Assembly: GCA_947632515.1 (NCBI GenBank)
Contig: CANRPO010000003.1
Span: forward strand, 1 to 64,000
DNA length: 64,000 nucleotides
Source of the DNA: an uncultured Lachnospiraceae bacterium
Lineage (GTDB): Bacteria; Bacillota; Clostridia; Lachnospirales; Lachnospiraceae
Direction: 5' to 3'
The notes beneath the pieces were generated by a model. The model had not been told where the DNA came from. It worked only from the letters and a program-made list of their open reading frames with translations, and did not search any database. Positions within the stretch are counted from its first letter, which is position 1, and every line of letters begins with the position of its first letter. This document shows positions 16,803-27,039 of the stretch, in pieces. Position numbers and translations under genes: made by a program.

Positions 16803-19685
16803 ATGGCAGATAGAAAAGATACGGTAAAGATGCGCCCCAGAGAGTACATTAAGATCAGAGGCGCCAATGAGCATAATTTAAAGAATCTGGACGTGGACGT
16901 GCCGCGCAACGAGTTCGTGGTATTCACGGGGCTGTCGGGTTCCGGCAAGTCGTCTCTCGCGTTCGACACCATCTACGCGGAGGGGCAGAGAAGGTATATG
17001 GAGTCGCTGTCGTCCTACGCGAGACAGTTTCTGGGACAGATGGAGAAACCCAACGTGGAGAAGATCGAGGGGCTGTCCCCCGCCATCTCCATAGACCAGA
17101 AGTCCACCAACCGCAATCCCCGTTCCACGGTGGGGACCGTGACGGAGATCTACGACTATTTCAGACTGCTGTACGCCCGGATCGGCATTCCGCACTGTCC
17201 GAAGTGCGGCAGGGAGATCAGGAGACAGACGGTGGACCAGATCGTGGATCAGATTCTGGCGATGCCGCAGGGGACGAAGATACAGCTCCTCGCTCCCGTG
17301 GTGCGCGGGAGGAAAGGCGAGCACGCCAAGGTGTTCGAGCGCGCCAAGAGGAGCGGCTATGTGCGTGTGCGCGTGGACGGCAATCTGTACGATCTGTCCG
17401 AAGAGATTCCCATGGAAAAAAACATCAAGCACAACATAGAGATCATTGTGGACCGTCTGGTGGTCAAAGAAGGGATCGAGAGACGTCTGACGGACTCTAT
17501 TGAGAATGTGTTTGCACTGGCGGAAGGGATGATGATACTGGATGTGATCGACGGGGACTCCTACAATTTCAGCCAGAATTTTGCCTGCCCGGACTGCGGC
17601 ATCAGCATCGGGGAGATCGAGCCGAGAAGTTTTTCCTTCAACAATCCCTTCGGGGCATGCCCGGAGTGTTTCGGCCTCGGCTACAAGATGGAGTTCGACA
17701 TAGATCTGATGATCCCGGACAAGAGCCTCAGTCTCAACGAGGGGGCGATCAGCGTGATCGGCTGGCAGTCCAGCGCCGATCCGGGAAGTTTTACCAATGC
17801 GATGCTCACGGCTCTGGCCAAGGAATTTCAGTTCAGCATGGACACGCCCTTTGAGGAGCTGCCGCAGAACGTGCAGGATGTGATCTGCTACGGCACGGAC
17901 AGGAAGGTGGACGTCTACTACGAAGGGCAGCGGGGCAGAGGCGTGTACCCCATTGCTTTTGAAGGGCTGATCAAGAATGTGGAGCGGAGATACCGGGAGA
18001 CGGCCTCCGAGCTGAGCAAGCAGGAGTACGAGACTTTCATGCGCATCACGCCCTGCAAGGAGTGTAAGGGCATGCGCCTGAAAAAAGAATCCCTCGCCGT
18101 GACGGTGTGCGACAAGAACATCTATGAGATCACTTCCATGTCCATCAAAAAGCTGCACGCCTTTATCGGCGATATGGAACTGACGCCCCAGCAGCAGCTG
18201 ATCGGCAAACAGATCCTGCGGGAGATCAGAGCCCGCGTCGGATTCTTAGTGGAAGTGGGACTGGAGTATCTGTCCCTCGCGCGGGCTACGGGAACGCTCT
18301 CCGGCGGCGAGGCGCAGCGCATCCGTCTGGCCACCCAGATCGGCTCGGGGCTGGTGGGCGTCTGCTATATACTGGACGAGCCCAGCATCGGTCTGCATCA
18401 GCGGGACAACGACAAGCTGATCGCGGCGCTGAAGAATCTGAAGGATCTGGGCAATACCCTGATCGTGGTGGAACACGACGAGGACACCATGCTGGCGGCG
18501 GATCATATCGTGGACATCGGCCCGGGCGCAGGGTCTCACGGCGGCGAGGTGGTGGCGCAAGGGACGGCGCAGGAGATCATGCAGGTGGAGGAATCCGTCA
18601 CGGGGCAGTATCTGAGCGGTAAGCTGCAGATCCCTGTTCCCGCGGCGCGCAGGAAACCGACGGGCTGGCTGACGGTCCGCGGCGCAGAGGAGAACAATCT
18701 GAAAAAGATCGACGTGAAGATCCCCCTTGGCATACTGACCTGCGTCACCGGCGTGTCGGGTTCCGGCAAGAGTTCTCTGGTGAACGAGATCCTCTACAAG
18801 CGCCTTGCGAGAGACTTGAACCGGGCGCGCTGTATTCCCGGCAAGCATACGAAGATCGAAGGGATCGATCAGCTTGACAAGGTGATCGACATTGACCAGT
18901 CGCCTATCGGTAGGACGCCCCGCTCCAATCCGGCGACCTACACGGGCGTGTTCGACCAGATCAGGGATCTCTTCGCCTCCACGCAGGACGCCAAGGCCAG
19001 AGGGTACAAGAAGGGACGTTTCAGTTTCAATGTCAAGGGCGGGCGCTGTGAGGCGTGCAGCGGCGACGGCATCATCAAGATCGAGATGCACTTTCTGCCC
19101 GACGTCTATGTGCCCTGTGAGGTCTGCGGCGGCAAGCGCTACAACCGCGAGACGCTGGAGGTAAAATACAAAGGGAAAAGTATTTTTGACGTGCTGGACA
19201 TGACGGTGGAGGAGGCGCTGCCGTTCTTCGAGAATCTGCCCTCCATCCGCCGCAAGATCGAGACGCTCTACGATGTGGGTGTGTCCTACGTGAAGCTGGG
19301 GCAGCCTTCCACCACGCTCTCCGGCGGCGAGGCGCAGCGGATCAAGCTGGCGACGGAGCTGAGCAAGCGCGGCACGGGCAAGACCATCTACATTCTGGAC
19401 GAGCCTACCACCGGCCTGCACTTCGCGGACGTGCACAAGCTGGTGGATATACTGCACAAGCTGGCGGAGGGCGGCAACACGGTAGTCGTCATAGAACACA
19501 ATCTGGACGTGATCAAGACGGCGGACTACATTATCGACATGGGGCCGGAGGGCGGCGACGGCGGCGGCACCGTGATCGCTCAGGGGACGCCGGAACAGAT
19601 CGCGGAGAATCCCGATTCCTACACGGGGATCTATGTGAAGAAGATGCTGGAACGATACAGGAAGAGCAAAGAGAAAAAGAAATGA
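16803..19685 (+). CDS. uvrA: UvrABC system protein A
   Basis: 960 residues, full length for the family. Two ABC ATPase modules with Walker [10 protein letters not shown] and GVSGSGKSS, two LSGGEAQR signatures, and CxxC zinc-finger pairs: CPKCG near residue 138, CPDCG near 263, and CEACSG/CEVCGG near 750-775. It recognises lesions and delivers UvrB. The tail is lysine-rich. It is the last gene of the uvrBA operon, followed by a terminator. Confidence 0.97.
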   Translation: MADRKDTVKMRPREYIKIRGANEHNLKNLDVDVPRNEFVVFTGLSGSGKSSLAFDTIYAEGQRRYMESLSSYARQFLGQMEKPNVEKIEGLSPAISIDQKSTNRNPRSTVGTVTEIYDYFRLLYARIGIPHCPKCGREIRRQTVDQIVDQILAMPQGTKIQLLAPVVRGRKGEHAKVFERAKRSGYVRVRVDGNLYDLSEEIPMEKNIKHNIEIIVDRLVVKEGIERRLTDSIENVFALAEGMMILDVIDGDSYNFSQNFACPDCGISIGEIEPRSFSFNNPFGACPECFGLGYKMEFDIDLMIPDKSLSLNEGAISVIGWQSSADPGSFTNAMLTALAKEFQFSMDTPFEELPQNVQDVICYGTDRKVDVYYEGQRGRGVYPIAFEGLIKNVERRYRETASELSKQEYETFMRITPCKECKGMRLKKESLAVTVCDKNIYEITSMSIKKLHAFIGDMELTPQQQLIGKQILREIRARVGFLVEVGLEYLSLARATGTLSGGEAQRIRLATQIGSGLVGVCYILDEPSIGLHQRDNDKLIAALKNLKDLGNTLIVVEHDEDTMLAADHIVDIGPGAGSHGGEVVAQGTAQEIMQVEESVTGQYLSGKLQIPVPAARRKPTGWLTVRGAEENNLKKIDVKIPLGILTCVTGVSGSGKSSLVNEILYKRLARDLNRARCIPGKHTKIEGIDQLDKVIDIDQSPIGRTPRSNPATYTGVFDQIRDLFASTQDAKARGYKKGRFSFNVKGGRCEACSGDGIIKIEMHFLPDVYVPCEVCGGKRYNRETLEVKYKGKSIFDVLDMTVEEALPFFENLPSIRRKIETLYDVGVSYVKLGQPSTTLSGGEAQRIKLATELSKRGTGKTIYILDEPTTGLHFADVHKLVDILHKLAEGGNTVVVIEHNLDVIKTADYIIDMGPEGGDGGGTVIAQGTPEQIAENPDSYTGIYVKKMLERYRKSKEKKK

Positions 19686-19755
19686 TTTTTGCGCGTAGGG
19701 GTTAAGAGATCGAAAAGATGTGCCGATATAGAAAACGTAGGGCACGGATGCCGGA

Positions 19756-19802
19756 AACAGAGCGGAGGGAACCGTTCTGTTTTTGGCGTTTTTTAATTTT
19801 TC
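19756..19802 (+). terminator. Terminator behind uvrA
   Basis: Stem AACAGAGCGG/CCGTTCTGTT with one mismatch and an AGGGAA loop, followed by T-rich sequence. It separates the repair operon from the mreB-flagellar operon. Confidence 0.75.
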
Positions 19803-19822
19803 AAAAAAATAAATAAAACCCT

Positions 19823-19850
19823 TTGAAAAACCCATTCTTTAGGTTATAAT
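19823..19850 (+). promoter_or_regulatory. Promoter of the mreB-flagellar operon
   Basis: TTGAAA and TATAAT separated by 16 nt; a second TATAAT overlaps at 19850-19855. This is a sigma-A pattern. No sigma-D-type flagellar promoter was seen here. Confidence 0.6.
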
Positions 19851-19893
19851 ATAATCTGCACAGATAGACCGCATGAAAGGGGATCAAGGGCAT

Positions 19894-20886
19894 ATGCAGT
19901 ACACGGATATCGGAATCGATTTGGGAACGGCGAGCATATTGGTCTACATCAGAGGCAAGGGTGTTGTGCTGAAAGAGCCCTCTGTTGTGGCATTTGATAG
20001 AGATACAAACAAAATTAAGGCGATCGGTGAGGACGCCAGGCTGATGCTCGGCAGGACACCGGGCAACATCGTGGCGGTCAGACCGCTCAGACAGGGCGTT
20101 ATCTCGGACTATCAGGTCACCGAGAAGATGATGAAATATTTTATCCAGAAAGCGCTGGGGAAGAAGACCTTCCGCAAGCCCCGCATCGCGGTGTGCGTGC
20201 CCAGCGGCGTCACGGAAGTGGAGAAGAAGGCGGTCGAGGACGCGACCTATCAGGCGGGCGCCAGAGAGGTGTCCATTATTGAGGAGCCGATCGCGGCGGC
20301 CATCGGGGCGGGCATCGACATCTCCAAGCCCTGCGGCAACATGATCGTGGACATCGGAGGCGGGACCTCCGACATCGCGGTGATCTCCTTGGGCGGCACG
20401 GTGGTCAGCGCATCCATCAAGATCGCGGGGGACGATTTCGACGAGGCCATCGTCCGCTATATGCGTAAGAAACACAATCTGCTGATCGGCGAGCGGACGG
20501 CGGAGGATTTGAAGATCAAGATCGGTTCGGCTTTCAAGAGGCCGGAGGTTGACTATATGGACGTCAGAGGGCGTAATCTGGTGACGGGTCTGCCCCGCAC
20601 CGTGAAGGTGTCCTCGGAGGAGACGGAGGAGGCGCTGCACGAGACGACCGTGCAGATCGTCGAGACGATCCACAGCGTTCTGGAGAAGACGCCGCCGGAG
20701 CTTGCGGCGGACATCGCGGACAGAGGGATCGTTCTCACGGGCGGCGGCAGTCTGCTGCGCGGCTTGGAGGACCTGATCGCGGACAAGACCGGCATCAACA
20801 CGATGACGGCGGAGGATCCGATGACGGCGGTGGCTATCGGCACCGGCAAATATGTGGAATTTTTGGCGGGCTACCGCGAGGATTAA
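19894..20886 (+). CDS. Rod shape-determining protein MreB/Mbl
   Basis: 330 residues from the ATG at 19894; an ATG at 19873 is in frame but less likely. Actin-fold signatures: GIDLGTASILVY (phosphate 1), VVDIGGGTSDIAV (phosphate 2) and VLTGGGSLLRGL (adenosine). It forms membrane-bound filaments that direct cell-wall synthesis. The order mbl followed by two flagellar hook-basal body genes is that of Bacillus subtilis mbl-flhO-flhP, which makes the Mbl paralogue the best match. Confidence 0.92.
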   Translation: MQYTDIGIDLGTASILVYIRGKGVVLKEPSVVAFDRDTNKIKAIGEDARLMLGRTPGNIVAVRPLRQGVISDYQVTEKMMKYFIQKALGKKTFRKPRIAVCVPSGVTEVEKKAVEDATYQAGAREVSIIEEPIAAAIGAGIDISKPCGNMIVDIGGGTSDIAVISLGGTVVSASIKIAGDDFDEAIVRYMRKKHNLLIGERTAEDLKIKIGSAFKRPEVDYMDVRGRNLVTGLPRTVKVSSEETEEALHETTVQIVETIHSVLEKTPPELAADIADRGIVLTGGGSLLRGLEDLIADKTGINTMTAEDPMTAVAIGTGKYVEFLAGYRED

Positions 20887-20901
20887 GAGAGGCAGGATAC
20901 T

Positions 20902-21756
20902 ATGCTTAAAGGATTGTATACGGCGTATACGGGAATGGTCAACGAGCAGCACAGAATGGACGTCATGACGAACAATCTGGCGAACGCCGACACCATCGGT
21001 TATAAGAAGGAAGGTTCCACGAGCCAGGCCTTCGACAGCGTACTGGCATACAAGATCAAGGATCTGTCGGAGGCGGCGAACCTTCCGGCGCTGATCAGTA
21101 CGCCGAAGACGGCCGACGAGTACGAGATGAACAATGAGGCGAACCCCGACTACATGCAGAACCGCGTCAGAAGAGTCGGGATGAACATGGGCGTCAAGAT
21201 CGGGGAGAATTATGTGGATCATTCCGTGGGTCCCATCAAGGAGACGGGGAACACCTTCGATCTTGCCATTTCCGACCGGGGTTTCTTCGCGGTTGAATAC
21301 ACGAACAAGGCGGGAGAGACGTCGGTGAAGTATACGCGGGACGGCAACTTTACCATGAATCTGCAGGGGTATCTCCAGACCCAAGACGGCGATTATGTTC
21401 TGGATGAGAACGGACGCCGCATCAGGATGAACACGGCGCTGCCGGTGAGCATCGACCGCGGCGGTAACATCACCCAGGACGGCGACTATGTGGCGACGAT
21501 CGGGCTGACGGATTTCGAGGATTACAACTATCTGGAGCACTTCGGGGAGAATTATTTCCAGCCGGTGGAAGGGGCCACGGAGATCGAGACGGAGTCTCAG
21601 CTCTATTCCGGTTACTTGGAGATGTCCAACATGTCCACCGTGACGGAGATGGTCAACATGATCGCTATTCAGAGGCACTACGAGAGCAACCAGAAGGTGA
21701 TCACTACATACGACGAGACGCTTGACATTGCTGTAAACCAGTTGGGTAAAGTATAA
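20902..21756 (+). CDS. flgF: Flagellar rod/hook-basal body protein (FlgF/FlhO type)
   Basis: 284 residues. It begins with the rod-protein signature LYTAYTGMVNEQHRMDVMTNNLANADTIGYKK-type segment (residues 5-36) and ends with a helical YESNQKVITTYDETLDIAVN tail, both ends forming the coiled D0 core. The middle is the beta-rich D1/D2 region. It is exported by the flagellar type III apparatus without a signal peptide. It is the first of three rod genes here. Confidence 0.85.
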   Translation: MLKGLYTAYTGMVNEQHRMDVMTNNLANADTIGYKKEGSTSQAFDSVLAYKIKDLSEAANLPALISTPKTADEYEMNNEANPDYMQNRVRRVGMNMGVKIGENYVDHSVGPIKETGNTFDLAISDRGFFAVEYTNKAGETSVKYTRDGNFTMNLQGYLQTQDGDYVLDENGRRIRMNTALPVSIDRGGNITQDGDYVATIGLTDFEDYNYLEHFGENYFQPVEGATEIETESQLYSGYLEMSNMSTVTEMVNMIAIQRHYESNQKVITTYDETLDIAVNQLGKV

Positions 21757-21783
21757 AGAGGAGAACAGAGGAGGCATTAAACA

Positions 21784-22602
21784 ATGGTTAGAAGTCTATG
21801 GTCGGCAGCGACCGGCATGAATGCACAGCAGGTGAGTCTGGACACGATCGCCAACAATCTGGCGAACGTCAACTCGGTGGGATATAAGACGCAGGTGGCG
21901 CAGTTTAAGTCGCTCCTGTATCAGAATCTGCAGACGGTCACCACCACGGCGAACGGCGATCCGAAACCTACCACATCGCAGGTGGGACTGGGCGTCCGCA
22001 CTTCCTCGATCAACTCGATCTTTACACAGGGAAGTCTGCTGGATTCCGACAGCGACACGGCGTTTGCCATCGAGGGCGAGGGGTTCTTCGCGGTGCGCGG
22101 GGAAGACGGCGTTACCTACTACACCAGAAACGGCGATTTCACATGGGCGCTCGCCGCGAACGGCGGCATGACCCTGACCAATGCGGACGGACTTCCGGTG
22201 CTGGACAGCAACGGCCGGGCGATCGCGCTGAACCGTACCTACATTGCGAGCAAGCTTTCCATCACGGAGGACGGGCAGATCTGCTATCCCGACGGACAGA
22301 ACAATCCGCAGCCCATCGGCATCACGATTGGAACTTACCAGTTCAGCAATCCGGGCGGCTTGAAGAGAGTCGGAGACACCCTCTTTGCGGTGACGGATGC
22401 CAGCGGGCGTGCGCTCAATGAGGACACGACGCCCGACGTGGATAAGAGCCGGATCGTACAGGGCTATCTGGAGGGTTCCAACGTACAGGTCGCCAACGAG
22501 ATGGTCAACATGATCGTCACCCAGCGCGCTTACGAGATGAACTCCAAGGCGATCATCACCTCCGACGCGATGATGGAGATCGCCAATAACCTGAAGAGAT
22601 AG
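21784..22602 (+). CDS. flgG: Flagellar distal rod protein FlgG (FlhP type)
   Basis: 272 residues. The N-terminus has SAATGMNAQQ and the LDTIANNLANVNSVGYK segment; the C-terminus has YLEGSNVQVANEMVNMIVTQ and RAYEMNSKAI, the classic FlgG/FlhP ends. It is paralogous to the preceding gene. It builds the distal rod and is secreted through the flagellar export gate. Confidence 0.9.
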   Translation: MVRSLWSAATGMNAQQVSLDTIANNLANVNSVGYKTQVAQFKSLLYQNLQTVTTTANGDPKPTTSQVGLGVRTSSINSIFTQGSLLDSDSDTAFAIEGEGFFAVRGEDGVTYYTRNGDFTWALAANGGMTLTNADGLPVLDSNGRAIALNRTYIASKLSITEDGQICYPDGQNNPQPIGITIGTYQFSNPGGLKRVGDTLFAVTDASGRALNEDTTPDVDKSRIVQGYLEGSNVQVANEMVNMIVTQRAYEMNSKAIITSDAMMEIANNLKR

Positions 22603-22698
22603 AAGAGATAATTGTGCGACTTGCGCAGTGTAGAGAGACGGAAAGGATAGCCCCGGACATACGGCAGAGACGGCGTGTGCGGCGGCGCGGTATATGGG

Positions 22699-23067
22699 AT
22701 GAGTATGGATCTGACCGGAGCAGGATTGTATACGGATTATATGACGGACGCCGAGAGAGTGGCGACCGAGAGATTGCAGAGCAGGCTGGAGAACACGGCG
22801 AAGACAGAGGACGCGGGAGACGAGGCGCTGCTCGATGCCTGCAAGCAGTTTGAGGCGTATCTGTGGGAACAGGTCTACAAAGAGATGGAGAAGACCGTCA
22901 AACTCTTTGACGACGATGAGGAAGACGAAAACAGCTATGCCGCAAATATGACGGACTTTTTCAAAGATACCATGATTCAGCAAATTTCTGAGCAGACAGC
23001 TGCCGAAGGCTCCAATTCTCTGGCGCGCATGCTGTACGAGCAGGCAAAGCGCAATTACGATCTGTAA
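22699..23067 (+). CDS. FlgJ-like rod-binding/capping protein
   Basis: 122 residues from the ATG at 22699; an ATG at 22705 and an upstream GTG at 22675 are alternatives and no ribosome-binding site is strong. The core (about 35-110) has ACKQFEAYLWEQVYKEM and the helical NMTDFFKDTMIQQISEQ segment of the FlgJ N-terminal rod-cap domain (Rod-binding). There is no muramidase domain, as in many Firmicutes. It probably assists rod assembly. It closes the mreB-flgF-flgG operon. Confidence 0.8.
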   Translation: MSMDLTGAGLYTDYMTDAERVATERLQSRLENTAKTEDAGDEALLDACKQFEAYLWEQVYKEMEKTVKLFDDDEEDENSYAANMTDFFKDTMIQQISEQTAAEGSNSLARMLYEQAKRNYDL

Positions 23068-23093
23068 AAGTTATCATAGGATACGCGAGTGTA

Positions 23094-23120
23094 AACGGGC
23101 TGCTGTCAAGGCAGCCCGTT
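23094..23120 (+). terminator. Hairpin behind the flagellar operon
   Basis: Perfect 10-bp stem AACGGGCTGC with its complement and a seven-base loop. The downstream tail is not T-rich, so termination is likely but not certain. Confidence 0.5.
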
Positions 23121-23185
23121 GTTGCGTACCCGTGCGGACGCACGGCAGACGGAATGAGGATCGGCAGACGGAAGAGCAATAACTT

Positions 23186-25426
23186 ATGGAGACGATCAAG
23201 GGATTTATTGAACATATCATATACCGCAATACGGATAACGGCTACACGGTCCTGAATCTGATCAGCGGTGAAAACGAAGTCACGTGTGTGGGTTTCTTCA
23301 AGACGATGGATCAGGGAGAGACGATCCGGGCGGAGGGGAATTACACGACGCATCCGGTGTACGGCGAGCAGTTTAAGATCGAGCGGTATGAGATTGTGCC
23401 GCCTGAGGATGAGACGGGCATTGAGCGGTATCTGGGTTCCGGCGCGGTCAAGGGCGTGGGTGCCGCGCTGGCGGCGAGGATCGTGAAACGCTTCGGCGCG
23501 GACACGTACCGCATCATCGAGGAGGAGCCGGAACGCCTGGCCGAGGTGAAGGGGATCAGCGACCGCAAGGCGAGAGAGATCGCCGCCGCTGTGTACGAGA
23601 AACGCGACGCCAGAGAGGCCATGACTTTTCTGCAGCAGTACGGGATCTCTAACACATTGGCGATCCGCATCTATGAGCATTACGGGGCGCGTCTGTACGG
23701 CGTCCTGAAGGAAAATCCCTATCAGATGGCGGAGGACATTCAGGGAATCGGTTTTCGGACCGCCGATGAGATCGCCGGGCGGATCGGCATTCACACGGAT
23801 TCCGACTATCGGATCAGGAGCGGGATCCTCTATACGCTCATGCTGGCGGGCGGAGAGGGACACTGTTATCTGCCGCAGGCAGTGCTGCTGGGCAAGGCGG
23901 CTGAACTGCTGGGCTTGGAGCCGATGGCCATAGAACCGCAGCTTGCCAATCTGGCAATGGACAAAAAGCTTGTCATCAAAAATTCCTCAGATCCGGAAGA
24001 AGTGTGTAAGGTCTATGCGACTTCCTACTACTATGCGGAATTGAACTGTGCGAAGATGCTGCACGATCTGAATGTGTCTGTGGAAAAGGAACTCCTGCCC
24101 TCGGAAGAGAGGGCAATCGATGAGAAACTGGAAAAACTGCAGCGGGAGTCGGATATCGAGCTGGACGATCTGCAGAAAAAGTCTGTGTTGGAGAGCGTGA
24201 AAAACGGTATCTTTATTTTGTCAGGCGGCCCGGGCACGGGAAAGACGACGACCATCAACGCGATCATACGCTACTTTCTGGCGGAGGGCATGGATATTTA
24301 TCTTGCGGCGCCCACGGGAAGAGCCGCCAAGAGAATGACGGAGGCCACCGGGTACGAGGCGAAGACGATCCACCGTCTTCTGGAGCTGAGCGGCGCGCTG
24401 TCGGAGGAGGGAAGAGCCGCCAGATTCGAGCGGAACGAGGAGAATCCTCTGGAGGCGGACGTGATCATCGTGGATGAGATGTCCATGGTGGACATCTTTC
24501 TGTTTCAGGCGCTCTTGCGGGCGGTTGCGGTGGGAACGAGGCTGATCATGGTGGGAGACGTGAACCAGCTGCCGTCGGTGGGGGCGGGACAGGTCCTGCG
24601 CGACGTCATGGACAGCGAACGGTTTCCCATGGTCATTCTCGAACGGATCTTCCGGCAGGCCGGCGAGAGCGACATCGTCAAGAACGCGCACAGGATCCAC
24701 GCGGGTGAGGAACTGCTGCTGGACAATAAGAGCCGCGACTTCTTTTTTCTGGAAAGAAACGACGTCAACGTCATATATAAGCATATGATACAGCTCATCA
24801 CCGAGATGCTGCCCTCCTATGTGGGAGCACAGCCCGGCGATATACAGGTGCTCACACCGATGCGGAAGGGCAATTTGGGCGTAGAGACGCTGAACGGTAT
24901 TTTACAGCGCTATTTGAACCCGCCGTCGGGCGATAAGCGGGAGTATGTGTCGGGGAATGTGCTGCTCAGAGAGCATGACAAGGTCATGCAGGTTCGGAAT
25001 AACTATCAGCTGGAATGGGAGGTCGTCAGCAAGTACGGGATCCCCATAGACAAGGGAACGGGAGTTTTCAACGGCGACATCGGCACGATCCTGCAGATCA
25101 ACGAATACGCCGGCGAGGTGGTGGTCGAGTACGACGAACACAGAAGGGTGACCTATCCCTTCGCGCAGCTTGACGAGATCGAACTTGCCTACGCGGTGAC
25201 GATCCACAAATCTCAGGGCAGCGAGTATCCTGCGGTCATCATGCCGCTGCTCTCCGGACCGCGTATGCTTTTTAACAGAAATCTGCTCTACACCGGCGTG
25301 ACCAGAGCCAAGAGCTGCGTGACGATACTTGGCAGCAGGAACACTTTGCGGGAGATGGTTGCCAATAATTACCAAAATCGCCGCTACACCGGGCTGGCGG
25401 ACCGGATCAGAGAGCTGATCCCGTGA
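23186..25426 (+). CDS. recD2: RecD2-type ATP-dependent DNA helicase
   Basis: 746 residues, the length of RecD2. The N-terminus contains an OB-like domain and helix-hairpin-helix repeats (about 75-190), the helicase core begins near residue 320, with Walker A GGPGTGKTT near 347, Walker B VDEMSMVD, and a C-terminal UvrD-like segment with AVTIHKSQGSEYPAV. It unwinds DNA 5' to 3' in repair and replication stress, without RecBC. The following gene starts 16 bases behind it, so it shares an operon with comF. Confidence 0.93.
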   Translation: METIKGFIEHIIYRNTDNGYTVLNLISGENEVTCVGFFKTMDQGETIRAEGNYTTHPVYGEQFKIERYEIVPPEDETGIERYLGSGAVKGVGAALAARIVKRFGADTYRIIEEEPERLAEVKGISDRKAREIAAAVYEKRDAREAMTFLQQYGISNTLAIRIYEHYGARLYGVLKENPYQMAEDIQGIGFRTADEIAGRIGIHTDSDYRIRSGILYTLMLAGGEGHCYLPQAVLLGKAAELLGLEPMAIEPQLANLAMDKKLVIKNSSDPEEVCKVYATSYYYAELNCAKMLHDLNVSVEKELLPSEERAIDEKLEKLQRESDIELDDLQKKSVLESVKNGIFILSGGPGTGKTTTINAIIRYFLAEGMDIYLAAPTGRAAKRMTEATGYEAKTIHRLLELSGALSEEGRAARFERNEENPLEADVIIVDEMSMVDIFLFQALLRAVAVGTRLIMVGDVNQLPSVGAGQVLRDVMDSERFPMVILERIFRQAGESDIVKNAHRIHAGEELLLDNKSRDFFFLERNDVNVIYKHMIQLITEMLPSYVGAQPGDIQVLTPMRKGNLGVETLNGILQRYLNPPSGDKREYVSGNVLLREHDKVMQVRNNYQLEWEVVSKYGIPIDKGTGVFNGDIGTILQINEYAGEVVVEYDEHRRVTYPFAQLDEIELAYAVTIHKSQGSEYPAVIMPLLSGPRMLFNRNLLYTGVTRAKSCVTILGSRNTLREMVANNYQNRRYTGLADRIRELIP

Positions 25427-25442
25427 TCAGGAAGGAAACTAT

Positions 25443-26159
25443 ATGAAAAGAACATTTCCGGGGACGCTGACGGATCTTCTCTATCCGCGCAGATGTCCCG
25501 TCTGTGACAGGGCGGTTCTGCCCTTCGGGAGTCTTATCTGCGAGACTTGTGAAAAGAAACTTGTGTACGTTAAGCCGCCCTACTGTATGAAGTGCGGTAA
25601 GGCGTTGGAGGAGGAAGAGACAGAGTATTGCGGCGACTGCGGGAGACGCAGGCATCTCTACGACAGCGGGCGCGCGCTCTTCGCGTACAGGGGCGTATCG
25701 GACTCCATCTACCGCTTTAAGTATAAGGGGCGGCGCGAGTATGCTGCTTACTATGGAGAGTGTATGGCAAGACATTTGGGAGAATGGATCCTGCGGTGCA
25801 GGCCGGACGCCATCATACCCGTGCCGATCCATGATTCCAAACGCCGCGCGCGGGGGTACAATCAGGCGGAGGCGCTTGCAAAGGAACTGGGGAAAAAGCT
25901 GCGTATCCCCGTATACACTGATTTGATCAAAAGAGTGCGCAAAACGGCGCCCATGAAAGATCTGTCCGCTTTTGAGAGACAAAATAATTTGAAAAGGGCT
26001 TTCAAAATCTGTCGTTATGATGTAAAATTAAGTACGATTATAATCATAGACGACATCTACACAACGGGCAGTACGATAGACGCGATGAGTTATGAACTGC
26101 GCAGAGCGGGAGTGCGGCGGATCTACTTCGCGGCGCTTGCTATCGGCAGGGGGTTATAA
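25443..26159 (+). CDS. comF: ComF family phosphoribosyltransferase-like protein
   Basis: 238 residues from the ATG at 25443 after an AAGGAA site. The N-terminus has three to four CxxC pairs (CPVCD, CETC, CMKCG, CGDCG) forming a zinc-ribbon region, and the C-terminal half is a PRTase fold with the PRPP motif IIIIDDIYTTGST (about 198-210). In naturally competent Firmicutes, ComFC supports DNA uptake. Here it is followed by a YvyF-like gene exactly as in B. subtilis comFC-yvyF. Confidence 0.88.
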   Translation: MKRTFPGTLTDLLYPRRCPVCDRAVLPFGSLICETCEKKLVYVKPPYCMKCGKALEEEETEYCGDCGRRRHLYDSGRALFAYRGVSDSIYRFKYKGRREYAAYYGECMARHLGEWILRCRPDAIIPVPIHDSKRRARGYNQAEALAKELGKKLRIPVYTDLIKRVRKTAPMKDLSAFERQNNLKRAFKICRYDVKLSTIIIIDDIYTTGSTIDAMSYELRRAGVRRIYFAALAIGRGL

Positions 26160-26192
26160 CAAAAGAAAGGTAAGGTATAGGAGGATAATAGC

Positions 26193-26606
26193 ATGAACGC
26201 ACGGAATTGCAGAAAATGTGGGAAACTTTTTAACTATGTGTCAGGGCCGCCCATCTGTATGGCCTGCAGGGAGGCGCTGGAGGCCAAGTTCCAGGAGGTA
26301 AAGGAATACATTCGGGAACGGGGGCATGTTACGATCGCGGAAGTCGCGGAGGCCTGCGATGTGTCGCAGAATCAGATCCAGGCGTGGCTGAGGGATGAAC
26401 GGCTGGAATTGTCGGAAGATTCCGGTATCGAGCTGGAGTGTGAGAAGTGCGGCAAGCCGATCAAGAGCGGGCGTTTCTGTGAGAAGTGCAAGAACAGTAT
26501 GGCGAACCAGCTCAGCCACAGTATCGAGAAACCTCAGGCGCCTAAGCAGGAGTCTAAGCCCAAGAAGGATCCCCGCGACAATCCGAAGATGCGTTTCTTG
26601 GGTTAG
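26193..26606 (+). CDS. YvyF-type flagellar operon protein (TIGR03826 family)
   Basis: 137 residues. Two zinc-ribbon-like modules (CRKCGKLF...CMAC at residues 5-24, and CEKCGKPIKS...CEKC at about 86-104) flank a helical part that looks like a helix-turn-helix (EVAEACDVSQNQIQAWL). The tail is Lys/Pro-rich and disordered. The family is found beside comFC and flgM in Firmicutes and is linked to flagellar gene control. No flgM follows here; membrane proteins do. Confidence 0.75.
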   Translation: MNARNCRKCGKLFNYVSGPPICMACREALEAKFQEVKEYIRERGHVTIAEVAEACDVSQNQIQAWLRDERLELSEDSGIELECEKCGKPIKSGRFCEKCKNSMANQLSHSIEKPQAPKQESKPKKDPRDNPKMRFLG

Positions 26607-26615
26607 GAGATTTGT

Positions 26616-27002
26616 ATGCTGAATGAAAAGAGAATAATCCTGATGACGAAAATGGCGTCTTACGAGGAGAACGACGGCAAGAGGAATGTGGCCATAGGCA
26701 GCTATTTTCGCAGCGATTATATAGGCTGGCAGGTGTTGAAGTCCATTATAAGTGCAACCATTGCATTTATAGTGGTCTTTGGCATGTACATTTTTTATGA
26801 TTTCGAAGTGTTTATGACAGATATTTACAAGATGGATCTGTTGGAATTTGCGCTGCATACGCTCAAACAGTATCTTTGGACAGTGGGCGCGTATGCCGTA
26901 ATCTCCTATATCGTCTATATGATGCGATACAACAGAGCGGTCAAGAGCCTAAGGGTGTATCAAATGAATCTGCGCAGGCTGGCGGAGATGTATAAGCAGT
27001 AA
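26616..27002 (+). CDS. Small membrane protein of unknown function
   Basis: 128 residues after AGGAG. Two hydrophobic segments (about residues 45-65 and 92-110) and a basic C-terminal helix; the ends are cytoplasmic by the positive-inside rule. It lies only nine bases behind the YvyF gene and 37 bases ahead of another membrane protein. It is not recognised as a family. Its consistent place between a flagellar protein and the c-di-AMP operon suggests an envelope role, which is inference only. Confidence 0.55.
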   Translation: MLNEKRIILMTKMASYEENDGKRNVAIGSYFRSDYIGWQVLKSIISATIAFIVVFGMYIFYDFEVFMTDIYKMDLLEFALHTLKQYLWTVGAYAVISYIVYMMRYNRAVKSLRVYQMNLRRLAEMYKQ

Positions 27003-27039
27003 AAGAATTGTAAGTGTACGGAAAGTGAAAGGATAAACC